Of a stretch of 64,000 bases of DNA, positions 44,370 to 56,070 are shown one piece after another (positions within the stretch are counted from its first letter, which is position 1; each line of letters starts with the position of its first letter). Under the pieces are notes generated by a model. That model worked only from the letters and a program-made list of their open reading frames with translations, was not told where the DNA came from and ran no database searches. Position numbers and translations under genes: made by a program. The stretch is from Rhizophagus irregularis (lineage: Eukaryota > Glomeromycota > Glomeromycetes > Glomerales > Glomeraceae). The DNA lies in NCBI RefSeq assembly GCF_026210795.1, contig NC_089430.1, positions 4,774,001 through 4,838,000 of the forward strand, read 5' to 3'.

Positions 44370-44780
44370 TAGACTCTTTTTTTTGTTTTGTTGTCCTTTT
44401 TTTTATTTCATCATCCTTTTTTTTGTTTCGTCCTCCTTTTTTTTAGTTTCGTCCTTCTTTTTTTTTGTTTTGTCATCATTTTTTTTGTTTTGTTGTCATT
44501 TTTTTTTAGTTTCGTCCTCCTTTTTTTTTAGTTTCGTCCTCCTTTTTTTTTAGTTTCGTCCTCCTTTTTTTTTGTTTTGTCATCATTTTTTTTTAGTTTC
44601 GTCATCATTTTTTTTGTTTTGTTGTCATTTTTTTTTAGTTTCGTCCTCCTTTTTTTTTAGTTTCGTCCTCCTTTTTTTTTAGTTTCGTCCTCCTTTTTTT
44701 TTGTTTCATCATCTTTTTTTTATTTTTTTACTTCATCATCATTTTTTTCGTTTCGTCATCTTTTTTTGTTATCTTTTTTT
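44370..44780 (+). repeat. Tandem array of (T)n-AG-TTTCGTCCTCC units
   Basis: About eighteen units of about 22 bp, variants of CCTCCTTTTTTTTTAGTTTC and CATCATTTTTTTTGTTTTGT. The plus strand is almost purine-free. Many units contain a polypyrimidine tract followed by TAG, resembling 3' splice acceptors. No coding function inferred. Confidence 0.8.
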
Positions 44781-44984
44781 TCATCTTTTTTTTAGGTCTA
44801 TCTTCTCTCTGTCTGGGTCTTCTCTTTATTAGGTCTTCTTTTGGCCTCTCTCTCTTTAGGTATGTGGGTTGGAACTCGCAAAAGGTTGAACAAGATATAT
44901 GAGAGTCATTCCTAAAAAATAGGGAAGGTTACATATATCATTTTTATCTAATATTAAAGGTATGTTGAACTGTTTTCGTAAAGC

Positions 44985-45546
44985 TATCTGGTGAAGGTGA
45001 ACAAGTGGATGCAATGATCAAGGAAGTTACGGCAATCTTGTGAGCTGGCAGGTCTATCTATGATAACTCTGTTAACTGACGGACCTGGCTGAGATACGAA
45101 TAAGATCTTCTCAGTGTTGAGGTCTACTATTCCGCAATGAGGAATAGTTATGTGCCTTCCTCAACTTTGACTCATGCAATTGATTTGTTCTCATTGAGGA
45201 CTTTTGAATTCAGAGAACTGGAAGCGCTTCGTGGCCACAGTTTTACTGTGAACGTCCTTCTCTGTTTTCAGAATTTCTGGATGATAACAAATCTCTTGTG
45301 TGTCCAGGAGAGATGTCAGTGAACGGACACAATAACCTAAAGCTGTGTTTTTGTAAGTTCTTTCAAATAGATGCTTGTAGCTATACCTTTTATTGTGCAG
45401 TTTTCAGGAACGGACGGTGAAAATATCGACACTAATATATAGGAAGAAGATCCGGACTGCTTCGTTATGTTACTTGATACTTTAGAAGGATACTGCCTCA
45501 CGTCACTACCAGATAGCGGGATGAAATTCGTACTTAGCGAGAGCTA
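44985..45546 (+). CDS. Candidate multi-exon gene fragment, unrecognised
   Basis: GC content rises and coding-like text appears in exon-sized pieces. About 44985-45041 reads LSGEGEQVDAMIKEVTAIL and is followed by GTGAGC. After a TTCTCAG acceptor near 45114 comes FVEVYYSAMRNSYVPSSTLT, HAIDLFSLRTFEFRELEALR and GHSFTVNVLL. After a TTTTCAG near 45271 comes FLDDNKSLVCPGEMSVNGHN, NLKLCF. After a GTAAGT donor at 45353 and an ACTAATATATAG acceptor near 45440 comes EEDPDCFVMLLDTLEGYCLT, SLPDSGMKFVLSES. The last joins are not cleanly in phase, so boundaries are provisional and a pseudogene is possible. I do not recognise the family. Confidence 0.4.
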
Positions 45547-45565
45547 ACCATCCTTTTTAATTTAT

Positions 45566-46443
45566 AGATGTCCCACAAGAAATTTGTAAGAACAACATTT
45601 AGTTATAATGAAGTGTTGGATGATGATTCTGAGGGTCATGTGATATATTATATAATATAGAGTTGATTCCGATTTTAAAATCAAATATTAATTCAGATGC
45701 AGTAATGCAGTATCATTACAGGGTGAATTAAAGTAGTAAAGTTAAATTCTAAGGTAAATTAAGAATTAATCATCTGCAGGTTAAGTATTCGCTTATTTCA
45801 GCAAGAATAAATAGTATTGACACGAACAAATGTTTAAGATTGATTATTGAAAGATCTCTTACGGTAACATACAAAGAAAAAAATTAAAAAAATAGTAAAA
45901 TTTTTTTGATTGTAAGAAAAAGAACATGATTTTAACATAAATTTTACCGTACTTGTAACTGCGTACATATATCGATGATTTGTAACTATGACTTCATCAC
46001 CATCACTGCCACTATTCGTCTGAACTGCATGTACTAAAATTTAAACAAATATGATATTTTATCCGTATATACCATAGTCAATTATCATCTGAGGCTGAAA
46101 TTAATAAAATGATTCGAGAAACTTTATACCGTGTATGCAGTATACATATTTTCTGGAAATATTTGTTGAACATCTAATGAAATTTTTGAAAGGTCATTTT
46201 ATTTTCATGCTGAACAAAATTTTTTCGTCAACGTCTACATTTTTAAATAATTTTTAGCCATACCGATCATTTCATCTACCTAACCCGCTTAAACAGATCA
46301 CTCGTAAATACCACGGCCTTTAATCCAATATCAAAAGAAAAATTCTATTCGAAACATTCTTCCAAAGAAGCATTTGAAAAAAGTGCAATATTAACTAGAC
46401 CAGTAAATAGTCTGAACACGAATGATGACAATAATAAACTGAT
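45566..46443 (+). other. Possible further exons of the upstream unrecognised gene, or remnants
   Basis: After CTAACC, a T-rich tract and TTTATAG, a short frame reads MSHKKFVRTTFSYNEVLDDD and SEGHV, then stops. 45661-45729 reads ELIPILKSNINSDAVMQYHY. After TTTTTAG near 46258, HTDHFIYLTRLNRSLVNTTA, FNPISKEKFYSKHSSKEAFE and SAILTRPVNSLNTND end in a stop at 46443. Each looks more coding-like than its surroundings, but I cannot link them with confidence. Confidence 0.25.
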
Positions 46444-46802
46444 CTAATTTATAGAAAAAATAGTGAGTTATTGGATAAAGGAAAATCTGGAAAATAATGA
46501 AAACAATGATAATAAATAAAACTATTGATAAAAATAATATATATATATAAAAAAAATAAAAAAAAATTTCCCAAAAATGAGAAAACCTTCGGCAACGTCT
46601 TCAGCTTAAAAATAATAAAAATAAAAAGAAAAAGAAAAATAATATAAAAGAAAATTCAGTAAAAGTCACTGGAACGTCATTTCAAAAGAAGTAAATTCTT
46701 CAAGAGGATCGTGTCAAAAGTTCTGAATATTTTATTTTATTGAAGAAAAAATATATTTATAAACAATCGAGAGAAAACAAAAATTGAGCCTTGTGAAATA
46801 AA

Positions 46803-48826
46803 TTAAAGATTTATTCTTCCAAAGTTACATGAAGTCGAGATAGCTTCAAATTTACGAGGCACTTCAATGTTTTTTCCGATGAATCTATCATAATTGCTAA
46901 CAAACGAATTAGGGAATGGAATTTCAGCTGGTTTAGATGCTTCATCCAGTCTTTTCACTTGTTCAGGCGTCAATCTGATAATATTAGAATTTTTTTTTTT
47001 AATTTACGTTAGTAAACAATTTTTTTTTTAAAAAAAAAACTTTCAAACAATTATACTCACTTGAATTCAAGTGATTTAAGATTTTCTTCGAGCTGAGTAA
47101 CTGTTCTAGCACCAATTAAAGGAGAAGTAATTCCAGGTTTTTGTTGAACCCAATTAATATTCAATTGTTGAAAACGATTAAAAACTATAGTTTTAAGATT
47201 AAATACCACCTGAACAGGAGTTCTGCCAGTCTCTTTTGAAACAGTAATTACTTCATCTAAAATCTTCCAATTTTTTTCGACTTTTGAATGATCTGCTACT
47301 TTATGACTGCGATGTTCCGATTTTAAGTTAGCAGCTGATTCTCTCGTATGTTTCCGATAAGAAAACTATTATGAAAATAATTAATATTATGAGTATGATA
47401 TTATAATATAAAAAAAAAGAATCAATAATTAATAATTACCCTTCGGCAACGGCACCCCACGGAATAATTCCAACCTAAAAGTTTTTAAATAAATATAGAT
47501 TTAGTAACTTTAGTAACCGTACATAATTCAAATAGAGTATAATTTTATAATACATACATCAAGTTCAGCACAAGCAGGTTGTAAATCAAATTCTAATGAT
47601 CGATCCAATAAACTATACCGCGTTTGAAGTCCAATGAAAGAACTAAACACGTTTGATGAAAATGTATTAACTTGAAGCCCATCTTTAATATCTACAAATC
47701 AAAATTAGTGTACCTCCATCCACGTAATTCTGCAAATGTATTAGCGCGAGCGAGTGCCCAAGATGGAAAATTGCTTGCAGCAACGTATAATACCTATATA
47801 TATATATATATTTTTAATAATGATATTTAGAAAAATTATTTCGAGCAAACATTATAAAATAATAGTTTATTTACTTTTCCACTTCGAACGGCGTCATCTA
47901 ATGATCTCATAATTTCTTCGATTGGAGTTCGAAACTCATAAACATGAACATATAAAATATCGACATAGCTCATGTTCAATCGTTTCAAACTCTCATTAAG
48001 ATTCTCCACAAGACTTTTTCGATGATTTCCTCCTATGTATTTAACAGTTAAGTTACATTTATTATCAATCAACATAAAAAAATATTTAATTTTGTATTAT
48101 GAATAGTCTACTAGCTCACCTAAATTCGGATTGAGTCTCACATCCTTTTGCATAGAAGTTGTATTACCTAAGAATTAAATCTAAAAAATTATTGAAAATT
48201 CAAATTTGAAACGACATTATTTAGTTAATTCATGGTTCATACACGTATATTTTGTTGCAATCACAACATCGGATCGTTTATCGGAAACATAATCTCCAAG
48301 GAAACGTTCGCCCTAAATATTTTATTAATGGACATTAATATTTAGTTAACTAAAAAAAATTTTTTTTTTTTTATTACTTACTTCACCATCATTATAATTG
48401 CAGGCAGTATCTAAAGATTTGCGTATTATTAAATAGGAAATTTTCTATAACATTAAATCAAGTGATTGCATAACTGAAAAATTACCAAAAAAATTTCCGC
48501 CTCTTTCGTAATAAAGATCAAAAACTTTTTTCGATTCTTCTTTATTAGCGCCGATTCCCTATTTTGAAGTGTTAATATTCAGAAATTCAGAGATCTTTTT
48601 TTTATCATCAATTCAAATTATATAAATAACTTACCCATTGTTCTCCAAAAGTCTTCAATGTATAGAATATGTTAACAATATATGTTTTGTCAAAGATATT
48701 TATTTAGCTTACAAAAATGATCTTACCGCAGTACCAAGACATAATGGAGAAACTCTCAATCCACTACGCCCCAATAAGACATAATCATCGAGAGCTTTAG
48801 CGGTTTTAGTAGACGAAGTATCTTGA
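46803..48826 (-). pseudogene. Aldo-keto reductase pseudogene, copy 2 (many introns)
   Basis: About eleven exons on the reverse strand reconstruct most of an aryl-alcohol-dehydrogenase-like aldo-keto reductase. In order: KALDDYVLLGRSGLRVSPLC, TFGEQW, GIGANKEESKKVFDLYYERG, DTACNYNDGE (the catalytic-Tyr segment), RFLGDYVSDKRSDVVIATKY (the conserved Lys), GGNHRKSLVENLNESLKRLN, MSYVDILYVHVYEFRTPIEE, MRSLDDAVRSGKVLYVAASN, FPSWALARANTFAELRGW, GLQTRYSLLDRSLEFDLQPA, VGIIPWGAVAEG, NWVQQKPGITSPLIGARTVT and a C-terminal NIEVPRKFEAI. Lesions: the start codon is lost (the position of ATGACTCAC in copy 1 reads AATATCAAG after an in-frame TGA), and one A is missing in FLIG-K, where copy 1 keeps the GKYTRE frame. 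Introns are short with T-rich AG ends. Confidence 0.75.
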
Positions 48827-50842
48827 TATTCTCAAAAATAAATATTCTTAAAATTTCTTGTGATTTATATTTATATATAAATGTTTGCTTGTTTCTTTTT
48901 TTATAAATTAAATTAATTGTGATGGCTCTTTGATTTTCTGGATAATTCTTTGCCCGAGTTAGCTTAAAAAAATATGAGCAAAGTAACCAAAATGATAAAT
49001 TTATAGAAATAAAAATGTGACATAATACTGCCCTTAGTATTGGTTTTTGATGACGTTGGAATTTCTCATTGGCTTGAGACTTAAAAAAAAATGGTCTTTA
49101 GAAACTTTCATCGAAGGAATTCGAAAGTGGGTAAAGTGGGTTGAGATGGCTAATATGGTTAATATGGTTAATATGGGGAAACCCTTAATATGGTTTCACA
49201 GAAAAACATGATTGAAATCCAATCTAAACAAGTAAGGCTAACCACATTTACCATACTAGTAAATCACCAGACTTTCCTTTTTTTCATCTTTCGTTCTATC
49301 ATGAAAAAATTTTTTAGACTTAAACCTATTTATAAACTCTCAAATATTTTATTGAATGTCTCTCAATAAACTTTTTATTATTTTTCAATTTTTCATCAAA
49401 CTAACTGTAGCATTCGTCATAGAAATATTTTTTTTTATTTTCAGTGCGATTTCAGTTGGCAGCAGGTTTAAAACTTAATTTTCCCCGAGCTTGATTAAAG
49501 TAAATAGCCTTTGGAAGATTAAGTGAAGTTGCCCAGTAGACCCGAAACTACTTGTATCTCTATTTTATAATGTTGGAGTAATACTCGTGATTTAGGTGAA
49601 GTCGCTCAACAGTTTTCATATATATTTGGAACAAAATCCGTGTAGAAATTAGCGTATTAGCGTAGCAGTACTAATTTTTTAAAAATAACTAAGATATTTT
49701 TTGTAATTATATTAAAGGATATTTTAGGACACAGTATCTGGTATATTTAAATCAATCGCATATAAAAATTTTTAAATGTGAAAATCATCGCTGTAACTAT
49801 ATATCAATCTGATGTGACACCAATTTTTCTAAAATCAACCCTAGTCTGATGATCTCAAGCTATGTATATGTAATCTTATCGGATAATTTGACGGAATCCG
49901 TCAAATTATTCGCCGAAGCGCAGTCTTTTAAAATTCTTTTCAACATAAAAAAATTTTTTTATTATGAAAAAATTAGACTGGGTGAAAAGGATAATCCAGA
50001 TATAGTAGTTCGTTCAATCCGACCAATTCGACCAATGCGCAGAAGATAAGTGACTTTTTTAGAAATTTTTTAAACGAGACTCCACGAATTCCTTTTAAAC
50101 GTTTATTATATGTAAGTAAAAATCATTTGATTCGGATTCGGTCATAAGAATTTTAACACGCTATCAAAATCCTACATTTTTTCATGAATATATAAGTAGA
50201 AATGAATTTTAATTTTATACATGAAACAATTCTTTCGAAAAACTTAGTTCAAGGTACGATTTAAGGCCTTTCTATTTGTTAAGATTTTTTATTTTAGCTG
50301 CGCCTTATTAATTCTTAATCTTTGCGAAAATAAGTCATTTTCACCAAGACTAATTGCAATCATTGAATAATTAAAAAAAAATTATATTTATATATAATTA
50401 AAATATTAAAATAAAAAATATATGATATTTATACGAAATTTTTTTTTCATTTCATTATTGTTTTTGATAGATGGGAATTAATTTTAATGTATTTTCCTAA
50501 AAAAAAGTAAATAATAAAAGTAAATAATAAAAGTAAATAATAATATTAAAATAAATTTTAATCAAATAAAATATTTACCATTATTTTCATAAGAATTAAT
50601 ATTTAATTCTTCAATATTTCTCTTAGTTCCAAGTACGTTTGATTTGTTACTTATATAAAAATTGTGAATTATTTGGATTTAAATTATAAATAACTTAACA
50701 AATATTTTTTTTATCTTTTAAATACCTTTCGATATCTATGTCAAATTCTAGCTCTTTTGAAATATAATCTATAAAAAAAAAAAGTAATTTAATTAATTTG
50801 ATTTATTCATCGAAAAAAAAAGATGACTTTTATTTAAATAGT
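48827..50842. other. Non-coding stretch
   Basis: No gene recognised. 49140-49200 has repeated GGTTAATATGG words. A 66-codon ORF (49849-50049) spans a perfect palindrome and shows no family features. 50510-50550 has three AAAAGTAAATAAT copies. Confidence 0.4.
49883..49909. repeat. Perfect 13-bp-arm palindrome
   Basis: ATAATTTGACGGA, one spacer base, then TCCGTCAAATTAT. It stands alone in non-coding DNA and could be a relic of an element end or a binding site. Confidence 0.6.
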
Positions 50843-52334
50843 TTAGTACGTATTATTTAATGTAAAATTGGTAGATGAACATTTAGAAATGTAAGAACTT
50901 AAAGGTCTACTTGTATAAACAGCTTTTGGATGAGGTTTTTCACTAAACTTGGGACCAAGCTTCTTTGAGTCTATTAACATTATCCTTTTAAATTCAGCTT
51001 GATAAAATTGATAAATAACATTTCCTCCAAGATTCCATGAATAACAAATCTTCTCAATCTCATATATAGAGGGTCTTTTTTGGGATCAGGATCCCAACAA
51101 CTTTTCATTAAATCAGCATAACATTCTGGTGTATCTTCTGTAATTTCAGGTCGTACACTATCAATAATATTAAAAATAAGAATATGATCATGTTCAACAT
51201 TAGCAAAAGGCTTACAACCTGTTGTAAGTTCCCACATAATCATACCCAAACTATAAATATCAGATTCTTTAGAAAATGCAGACCCTTTAAATATTTCTGG
51301 TGCAATATAAGGTATCACACCTAGTGTTTGGATCCGAATCCGGTTTGACCCGGGTCAATCCAGATAAAGTGCGATTATCCGGGTAAAAACCGCGGTTTTA
51401 TCCGGATTTCGTCGGATTTTATCCGGATTGCAGATTTCGGATAAACTGTTGTATTTCATGAACTAATGATCAGAACTTTATGATTTATGGCTTGTTTGAA
51501 AGCTCTTAGTGTTACAAATACGATCATAGTACTCAAATTTGTTGATAATTGGATTTAATTCCACCTTTTACAAAATTAAAGTTTTTATCCGGATTGAGTA
51601 ATTATTTTATCCGGATAACGGTTTTTATCCGGATCCAAACACTAATCACACCATAAATTTCATTATCCGATGAGGTATCATTTGCAGATCGTGATAATCC
51701 TAGATCTCCGATTTTACAATTTACGTAATATTTGCTTGGCAAATCTACCACATCTTGATGTATAAAATTTGCATTATGAATAGCCTCAAGTCTAAAGTAA
51801 AAATAATGAATTTAAATTTATTATCGTGAATTATTTATTAACCAATAAATTTAAATAATAAATACCCAATTAAAATATTAATTAAAATATGTATTTTCTG
51901 TTGCCAATTGATTTCTGCAAATTACTTTTGTAAATACTTATGTAAATCTCTTTCTGATGCATATTGTATAACTAATATATAATCATTCAATTTTGGATCT
52001 TTTGTAAAACCAAATGTTTTAATAACATTATATATAGATTTATAACAATGATGATTTGTTTTCAACTATAAATTTCGATTAGAATTAAAATATTTTTAAT
52101 AAACATTAAGTGAATAAATGTAAATTATTAAAATATTTACCTCACTCATAAATAATTTTTAGCATATTGAGAGTTTTTAAATCTTTTTAAAATGACAAGC
52201 TTATCTCTATTTTTCGTATCATAATTCGTTAAATATTTGGAACCATCTATCAAAGTTGCTAGATATACAATACCAAATCCTCCTTCTGTTATTTTTTTTA
52301 CATTTGTAAATTGAGAATATGATATATATTTCAT
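50843..52334 (-). pseudogene. Kinase pseudogene split by a hAT element
   Basis: ATG 52334 opens MKYISYSQFTNVKKITEGGF and GIVYLATLIDG, so the zinc-ribbon part is absent. The lysine strand is LVILKRF. An in-frame stop follows NYL before the donor; another follows YLQK in the next exon. The catalytic loop is ruined (FIHQDVVDLPSKYYV: HRD is HQD and the Asn segment is lost). GDLGLSRSAND (DLG) follows. At 51645 the EIYGV/IPYIAPEIFKG junction is broken by a 323-bp element. A run of six A near 51082 shifts the frame after DPDPKK, while the paralogous tail (RPSIYEIEKICYSWNLGGN, HPKAVYTSRPLSSY) continues to a stop at 50843. This is an inactivated copy on several counts. Confidence 0.8.
51322..51644. 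mobile_element. 323-bp hAT-type MITE with perfect 8-bp target duplication in a kinase exon
   Basis: Ends TAGTGTTTGGATCCG and CGGATCCAAACACTA are perfect inverses. ATCACACC lies on both sides (51314-51321 and 51645-51652). The interior repeats TTTTATCCGGAT and CCGGATAA words. Removing the element rejoins the kinase codons for YGVIPYIAPE. Confidence 0.92.
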
Positions 52335-53642
52335 TAAAAAACTTTACCACATAAAGAATAATCACAAATTTTGGATGGAACGAAATATTTATCAATATTT
52401 TTTAAATCGTGAAATTGATATAATGACGATCATTAAAATCACAAATCAGAAAACCGCAATCATCCATAATAAAATGTCTATAAACTGTCAAAACATTATA
52501 TTGAGTTTCGTTATAATACAAAAAAGACTCATTTTATTCAAATATGGTTTTCCGTAGTAGTTAATTATCATTAAAAACTAAAATATTATTTTTTCATTCT
52601 TTTTTTTTTTTGAGATCCATAATAAAAGTTCGTGATTTCAAAAAATTAATACATAGGACTTAATATAGTACTGTACTTATAAAATGAATTAAATGTTAAT
52701 ACATGTGATAAAAAGATTTCATATCCTTGTTTTATTAACTAATGGTTTATATCGTAATAATCTACTGATTTTACAAGAATCAAGGAAATAATGATTAACA
52801 AATTAAAGATTTTAAATTTTTTTGTTGATTGGATTTTCTCGCTTACAACTAAGGACCAGTTTAGAATTCTTTACTTGAATATTCATTAATGAGTTACTAT
52901 CTACATTAATAACATTATTAATCATATCCATATTTATTTTTAATTTCAGCATACAGTACATAGATTAATTTTAAACGCTCTTTTTTTAAAAAAAAATTGA
53001 TCACATGGCCGGTCATGTCGATCATTACATAATTAATACGAACCAAATTTTTTTTTGTTATCCAAACTAGAAGTTAAAAAAAAAATACACGTGATTTTAT
53101 ATTTTTTAACGTTAGATTAATAATTTGTCATTATCTTTTATCCTCTAATTTACTGGCGAGAAATATACTGTTAAAATCAAGTGATAAGCTAAATTTACGG
53201 GGTGGTTACTTGATGTCATACCAATATCCAATCCGAAATTTTCACAAAAAATATTTCTTTTTATTTTGTCATAATTTCAACATATTACACTAATATATAA
53301 TTTTCTTTATTACATACGCCAATTTACTAGTGTGGATCTAATAAATAATGTCAAAGATTGCAGTTAATTATTGTACGAAGAGTAATATAATAACACTTTA
53401 ATGATTTATAGACAAATTCATATGAGTTAGAAATAATAATACTTTTAAATATATCTAGAGCTTCTGGTCAGATAATTAATATATTTTTAACACAATCTAT
53501 TATTAATGATGTCCAAATCTCAGATTATGAGAATCAATTGCATATAATCTACAATCTTTAACATTGATTGAGATTTACATATTTTACAGTACATTAATAA
53601 ATTAAAATACAAATTCCATTTTTAAACTCAGGTCTTTATTTA
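52335..53642. other. Non-coding stretch
   Basis: AT-rich, no gene recognised. The 60-codon ORF at 52375-52557 has no family features. Confidence 0.45.
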
Positions 53643-55304
53643 TTAATATTGTGAATAATTATTAATTATAAAATCATATGGATTAATAATATATAAATCA
53701 GAAAATTTTTTAACTATAATATTATGTAATTTAAATTCATTTACTTCGTTTTTTAAAGTAAATAATTCAAAATTTGAATCATTATTATCAAAAACCAAAT
53801 ATTTAACCCTTTCCTTCTTCATAATATATTTCTTTATATAAAATAAAACTTCATCACCTTCATCATACAACTTATAACTAATTACTAATTTCTTAATAAA
53901 AGTATTTTGTGAATTTTTTAAAAATATTTCCAGATCACTTGTATTAATACAGAGTCCTAAACATAAGTATTCTAATTTAGAAGGAAGAATCTGTCCTAAA
54001 TTTTGTAATACACTTGAACTTAAATCACTTAAATCAGTATGATCATTAAAAAGGTCCACTTCAATATTAATATAATTAATACTATGTTGATTATTTTCAA
54101 TTAATTGATATATATTATTATTATCAGGTGTACCCGTTTTAAAATATCTAATCTTTTTACAATATTTTATAATAAATTCAAGTAATCGTTGTTTTGATTC
54201 ACTATATTCTCTTGTATCACTCCTTTTAAATTCAAGATTCTCTAACCAATTACTAATTTTCTGTACAAATAATTGTAATGATTCAACATGTAATATTTCA
54301 TCCATAAACAAAGTTCTCAATTTAAAAGGTTTAATGACCTTAATAATTTGTTGAACAAAATCTGAATTTAAAGAATTACAATAAAAAATGTGTATAGATT
54401 CTAAAACATTCAATTGATCAAAAACCTCTTGTAAAATATTAATTATATTTTTAAAATCAATGAAATAAAATATAATTGTATTTAAAGTATTTGAACAATT
54501 AGAATTTTTTAATGCTAAAAATTGGTTATATATCATATTATATTCAAATGAAATTTTTTTAAGATTATGTTGGGAAATTATTAATTGTGATAAATATTTT
54601 TCAACTAATGATGATCGATTATAAACACTTATATAATGAAAACTAAGAACAATCGTTGAGATTGAATTGCAATTAGTAAATAAAAATTTCAAAAATTGTG
54701 TAAAATTTTGACATGAAATATCTAATTTTAATTTTAATTTTCGGATATTGTATGTAAAATTCAGATTTTGTAATATCAAGTCCGTAATATTATTAAAATA
54801 TTCAAGGTTTGACATTACTTCAAAAGAATCTAAAATTCCTTCATTTTCAATAAAAACTTTCAATAATAACCCATAAATTAAGTTTACTAGTTCATAATCA
54901 TGGTTTTTATCCACTAAAGTATTAAAAATCCAACTCTTAATATTAAAAACAACTTCTCGTGTATTTAAATATTTAATAAAACTAGGATAATTAAATAATG
55001 TACTTGATGGAGATAAATTATAATTAAATCCATATTCATTTAATTTTATTTTGTCATCTTCATTTAATTTATTTAAGTAAATTTTAATGAAGTGGTAATT
55101 TTTGGAATAACTTATTGGAAATGGATTTTCCCATAATAATGGAATTGCTAAGCGACACCATAATCTATTAACTAAAATACATGAATATAATGTTGAAAAA
55201 TCTTTTCTAAAATATTGTATAATTTCATTTGTTAATTCGGGCAATTCTCCTGAAAATATTTTTGAGCATGCCATGTTGAAAAAGGAGATTGGACTTTCAT
55301 TCAT
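53643..55304 (-). CDS. F-box/LRR-type protein, up to 553 aa
   Basis: An intact single-exon frame. The N-terminal F-box occupies about residues 19-60 (ELPELTNEIIQYFRKDFSTL, SCILVNRLWCRLAIPLLWEN). The first Met gives MNESPISFFN. The second, MACSKIFSGELPEL at residue 11, is a plausible true start because it lies directly before the F-box. After about residue 130 the protein is a series of Leu/Ile/Asn-rich segments with irregular leucine-repeat spacing (ITDLILQNLNFTYNIRKLKL, LKKISFEYN, LEYLCLGLCINTSDLEIFLK). F-box proteins recruit substrates to SCF ubiquitin ligases through Skp1; the repeats would bind the target, which is unknown here. The family is very large in mycorrhizal fungi. No lesion is visible, unlike most kinases in the window. 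Confidence 0.85.
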   Translation of the reverse strand: MNESPISFFNMACSKIFSGELPELTNEIIQYFRKDFSTLYSCILVNRLWCRLAIPLLWENPFPISYSKNYHFIKIYLNKLNEDDKIKLNEYGFNYNLSPSSTLFNYPSFIKYLNTREVVFNIKSWIFNTLVDKNHDYELVNLIYGLLLKVFIENEGILDSFEVMSNLEYFNNITDLILQNLNFTYNIRKLKLKLDISCQNFTQFLKFLFTNCNSISTIVLSFHYISVYNRSSLVEKYLSQLIISQHNLKKISFEYNMIYNQFLALKNSNCSNTLNTIIFYFIDFKNIINILQEVFDQLNVLESIHIFYCNSLNSDFVQQIIKVIKPFKLRTLFMDEILHVESLQLFVQKISNWLENLEFKRSDTREYSESKQRLLEFIIKYCKKIRYFKTGTPDNNNIYQLIENNQHSINYINIEVDLFNDHTDLSDLSSSVLQNLGQILPSKLEYLCLGLCINTSDLEIFLKNSQNTFIKKLVISYKLYDEGDEVLFYIKKYIMKKERVKYLVFDNNDSNFELFTLKNEVNEFKLHNIIVKKFSDLYIINPYDFIINNYSQY

Positions 55305-55423
55305 TTCAAAATGAAATAAATTTATAAATTTTCGGAGTTATACAATTTTCCAAAAATAACGTAAATCATTCCTTTTTTTAAGCCATCCATTCCTATATTA
55401 TCTACTATTAAATTATTACCGTG

Positions 55424-55740
55424 GCGCAGTACAAAATTAACACATGCTTGGAACAGCAAATTTGGAAGTTTTGGATTCCTGTCGGCACCAATCATTTCTT
55501 TTTGTGATGGCGTTATTGATCAGCAGTCTCCACGAATTGATAGCACAACAGCAGGTTTTTTTCAGCCATCAAGTCACGAGACCTGGATTAGAACTAGATA
55601 AAATGAAGCCATGTGTCGATCATCATATCCTACTGGCGGGATCTAACCATGGAGTGGTTACGGGAAGTTCAGATACTAATTGTAGTTCGCATGACTTGTT
55701 AATTTTTATTTTTGAAAAGTAGCACTAGTTGTAGATAATT
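55424..55740. other. GC-richer patch, possibly tRNA-derived SINE remnant
   Basis: The reverse strand contains GTTCTAATCCAGGTCTCGTG, similar to a tRNA B box with a foldable T-arm, and the plus strand has TGGCGCAGT near 55426, an A-box-like word. The orientations do not agree, so a SINE is only a guess. The 92-codon ORF at 55444-55722 includes VTRPGLEL, a typical by-product of translating an inverted B box, so I do not treat it as a gene. Confidence 0.25.
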
Positions 55741-56070
55741 TTTTTTTTTTAGTTTTATATTTTATGTATATGTTGATGACTTAGTCTGGTGTACTATTTA
55801 TTGTAGATAAATTGGTTAGTTATAGGGTTATCATTAATTTAGTTAACTTTTGCCTCTATGCATTTTATAAAATTATGTATTGCTCTTCGTATATCATGAT
55901 AATAAATAAAATGTGCTGCTAATTACATAAACTATTAAATTATTAGGCTAAAATGTTACACTTTATATTGTATATATTTAATAATTGAAATTTAAAGTCT
56001 TTTGTTAATCTTTTTTTGTTAAATACTAAACCATTTTTGTGCAATATTTGTCATATATTATATTAATAAT
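55741..56070. other. AT-rich non-coding stretch
   Basis: Nothing recognised. Confidence 0.45.

Noticed and set aside
44026-44553. 175-codon ORF rich in F, L and S, suggesting a membrane protein
   Set aside because: Generated by pyrimidine bias and the T-rich tandem array; no start context or conserved features.
45020-45340. C/D-box snoRNA cluster (ATGATAA and CTGA words)
   Set aside because: Box spacing and terminal stems do not fit, and the same stretch reads as coding exons.
55420-55450. A tRNA gene
   Set aside because: Box-like words lie in conflicting orientations and no cloverleaf can be drawn.
55444-55722. 92-codon ORF as a gene
   Set aside because: Contains VTRPGLEL-type text expected from an inverted tRNA B box; no family support.
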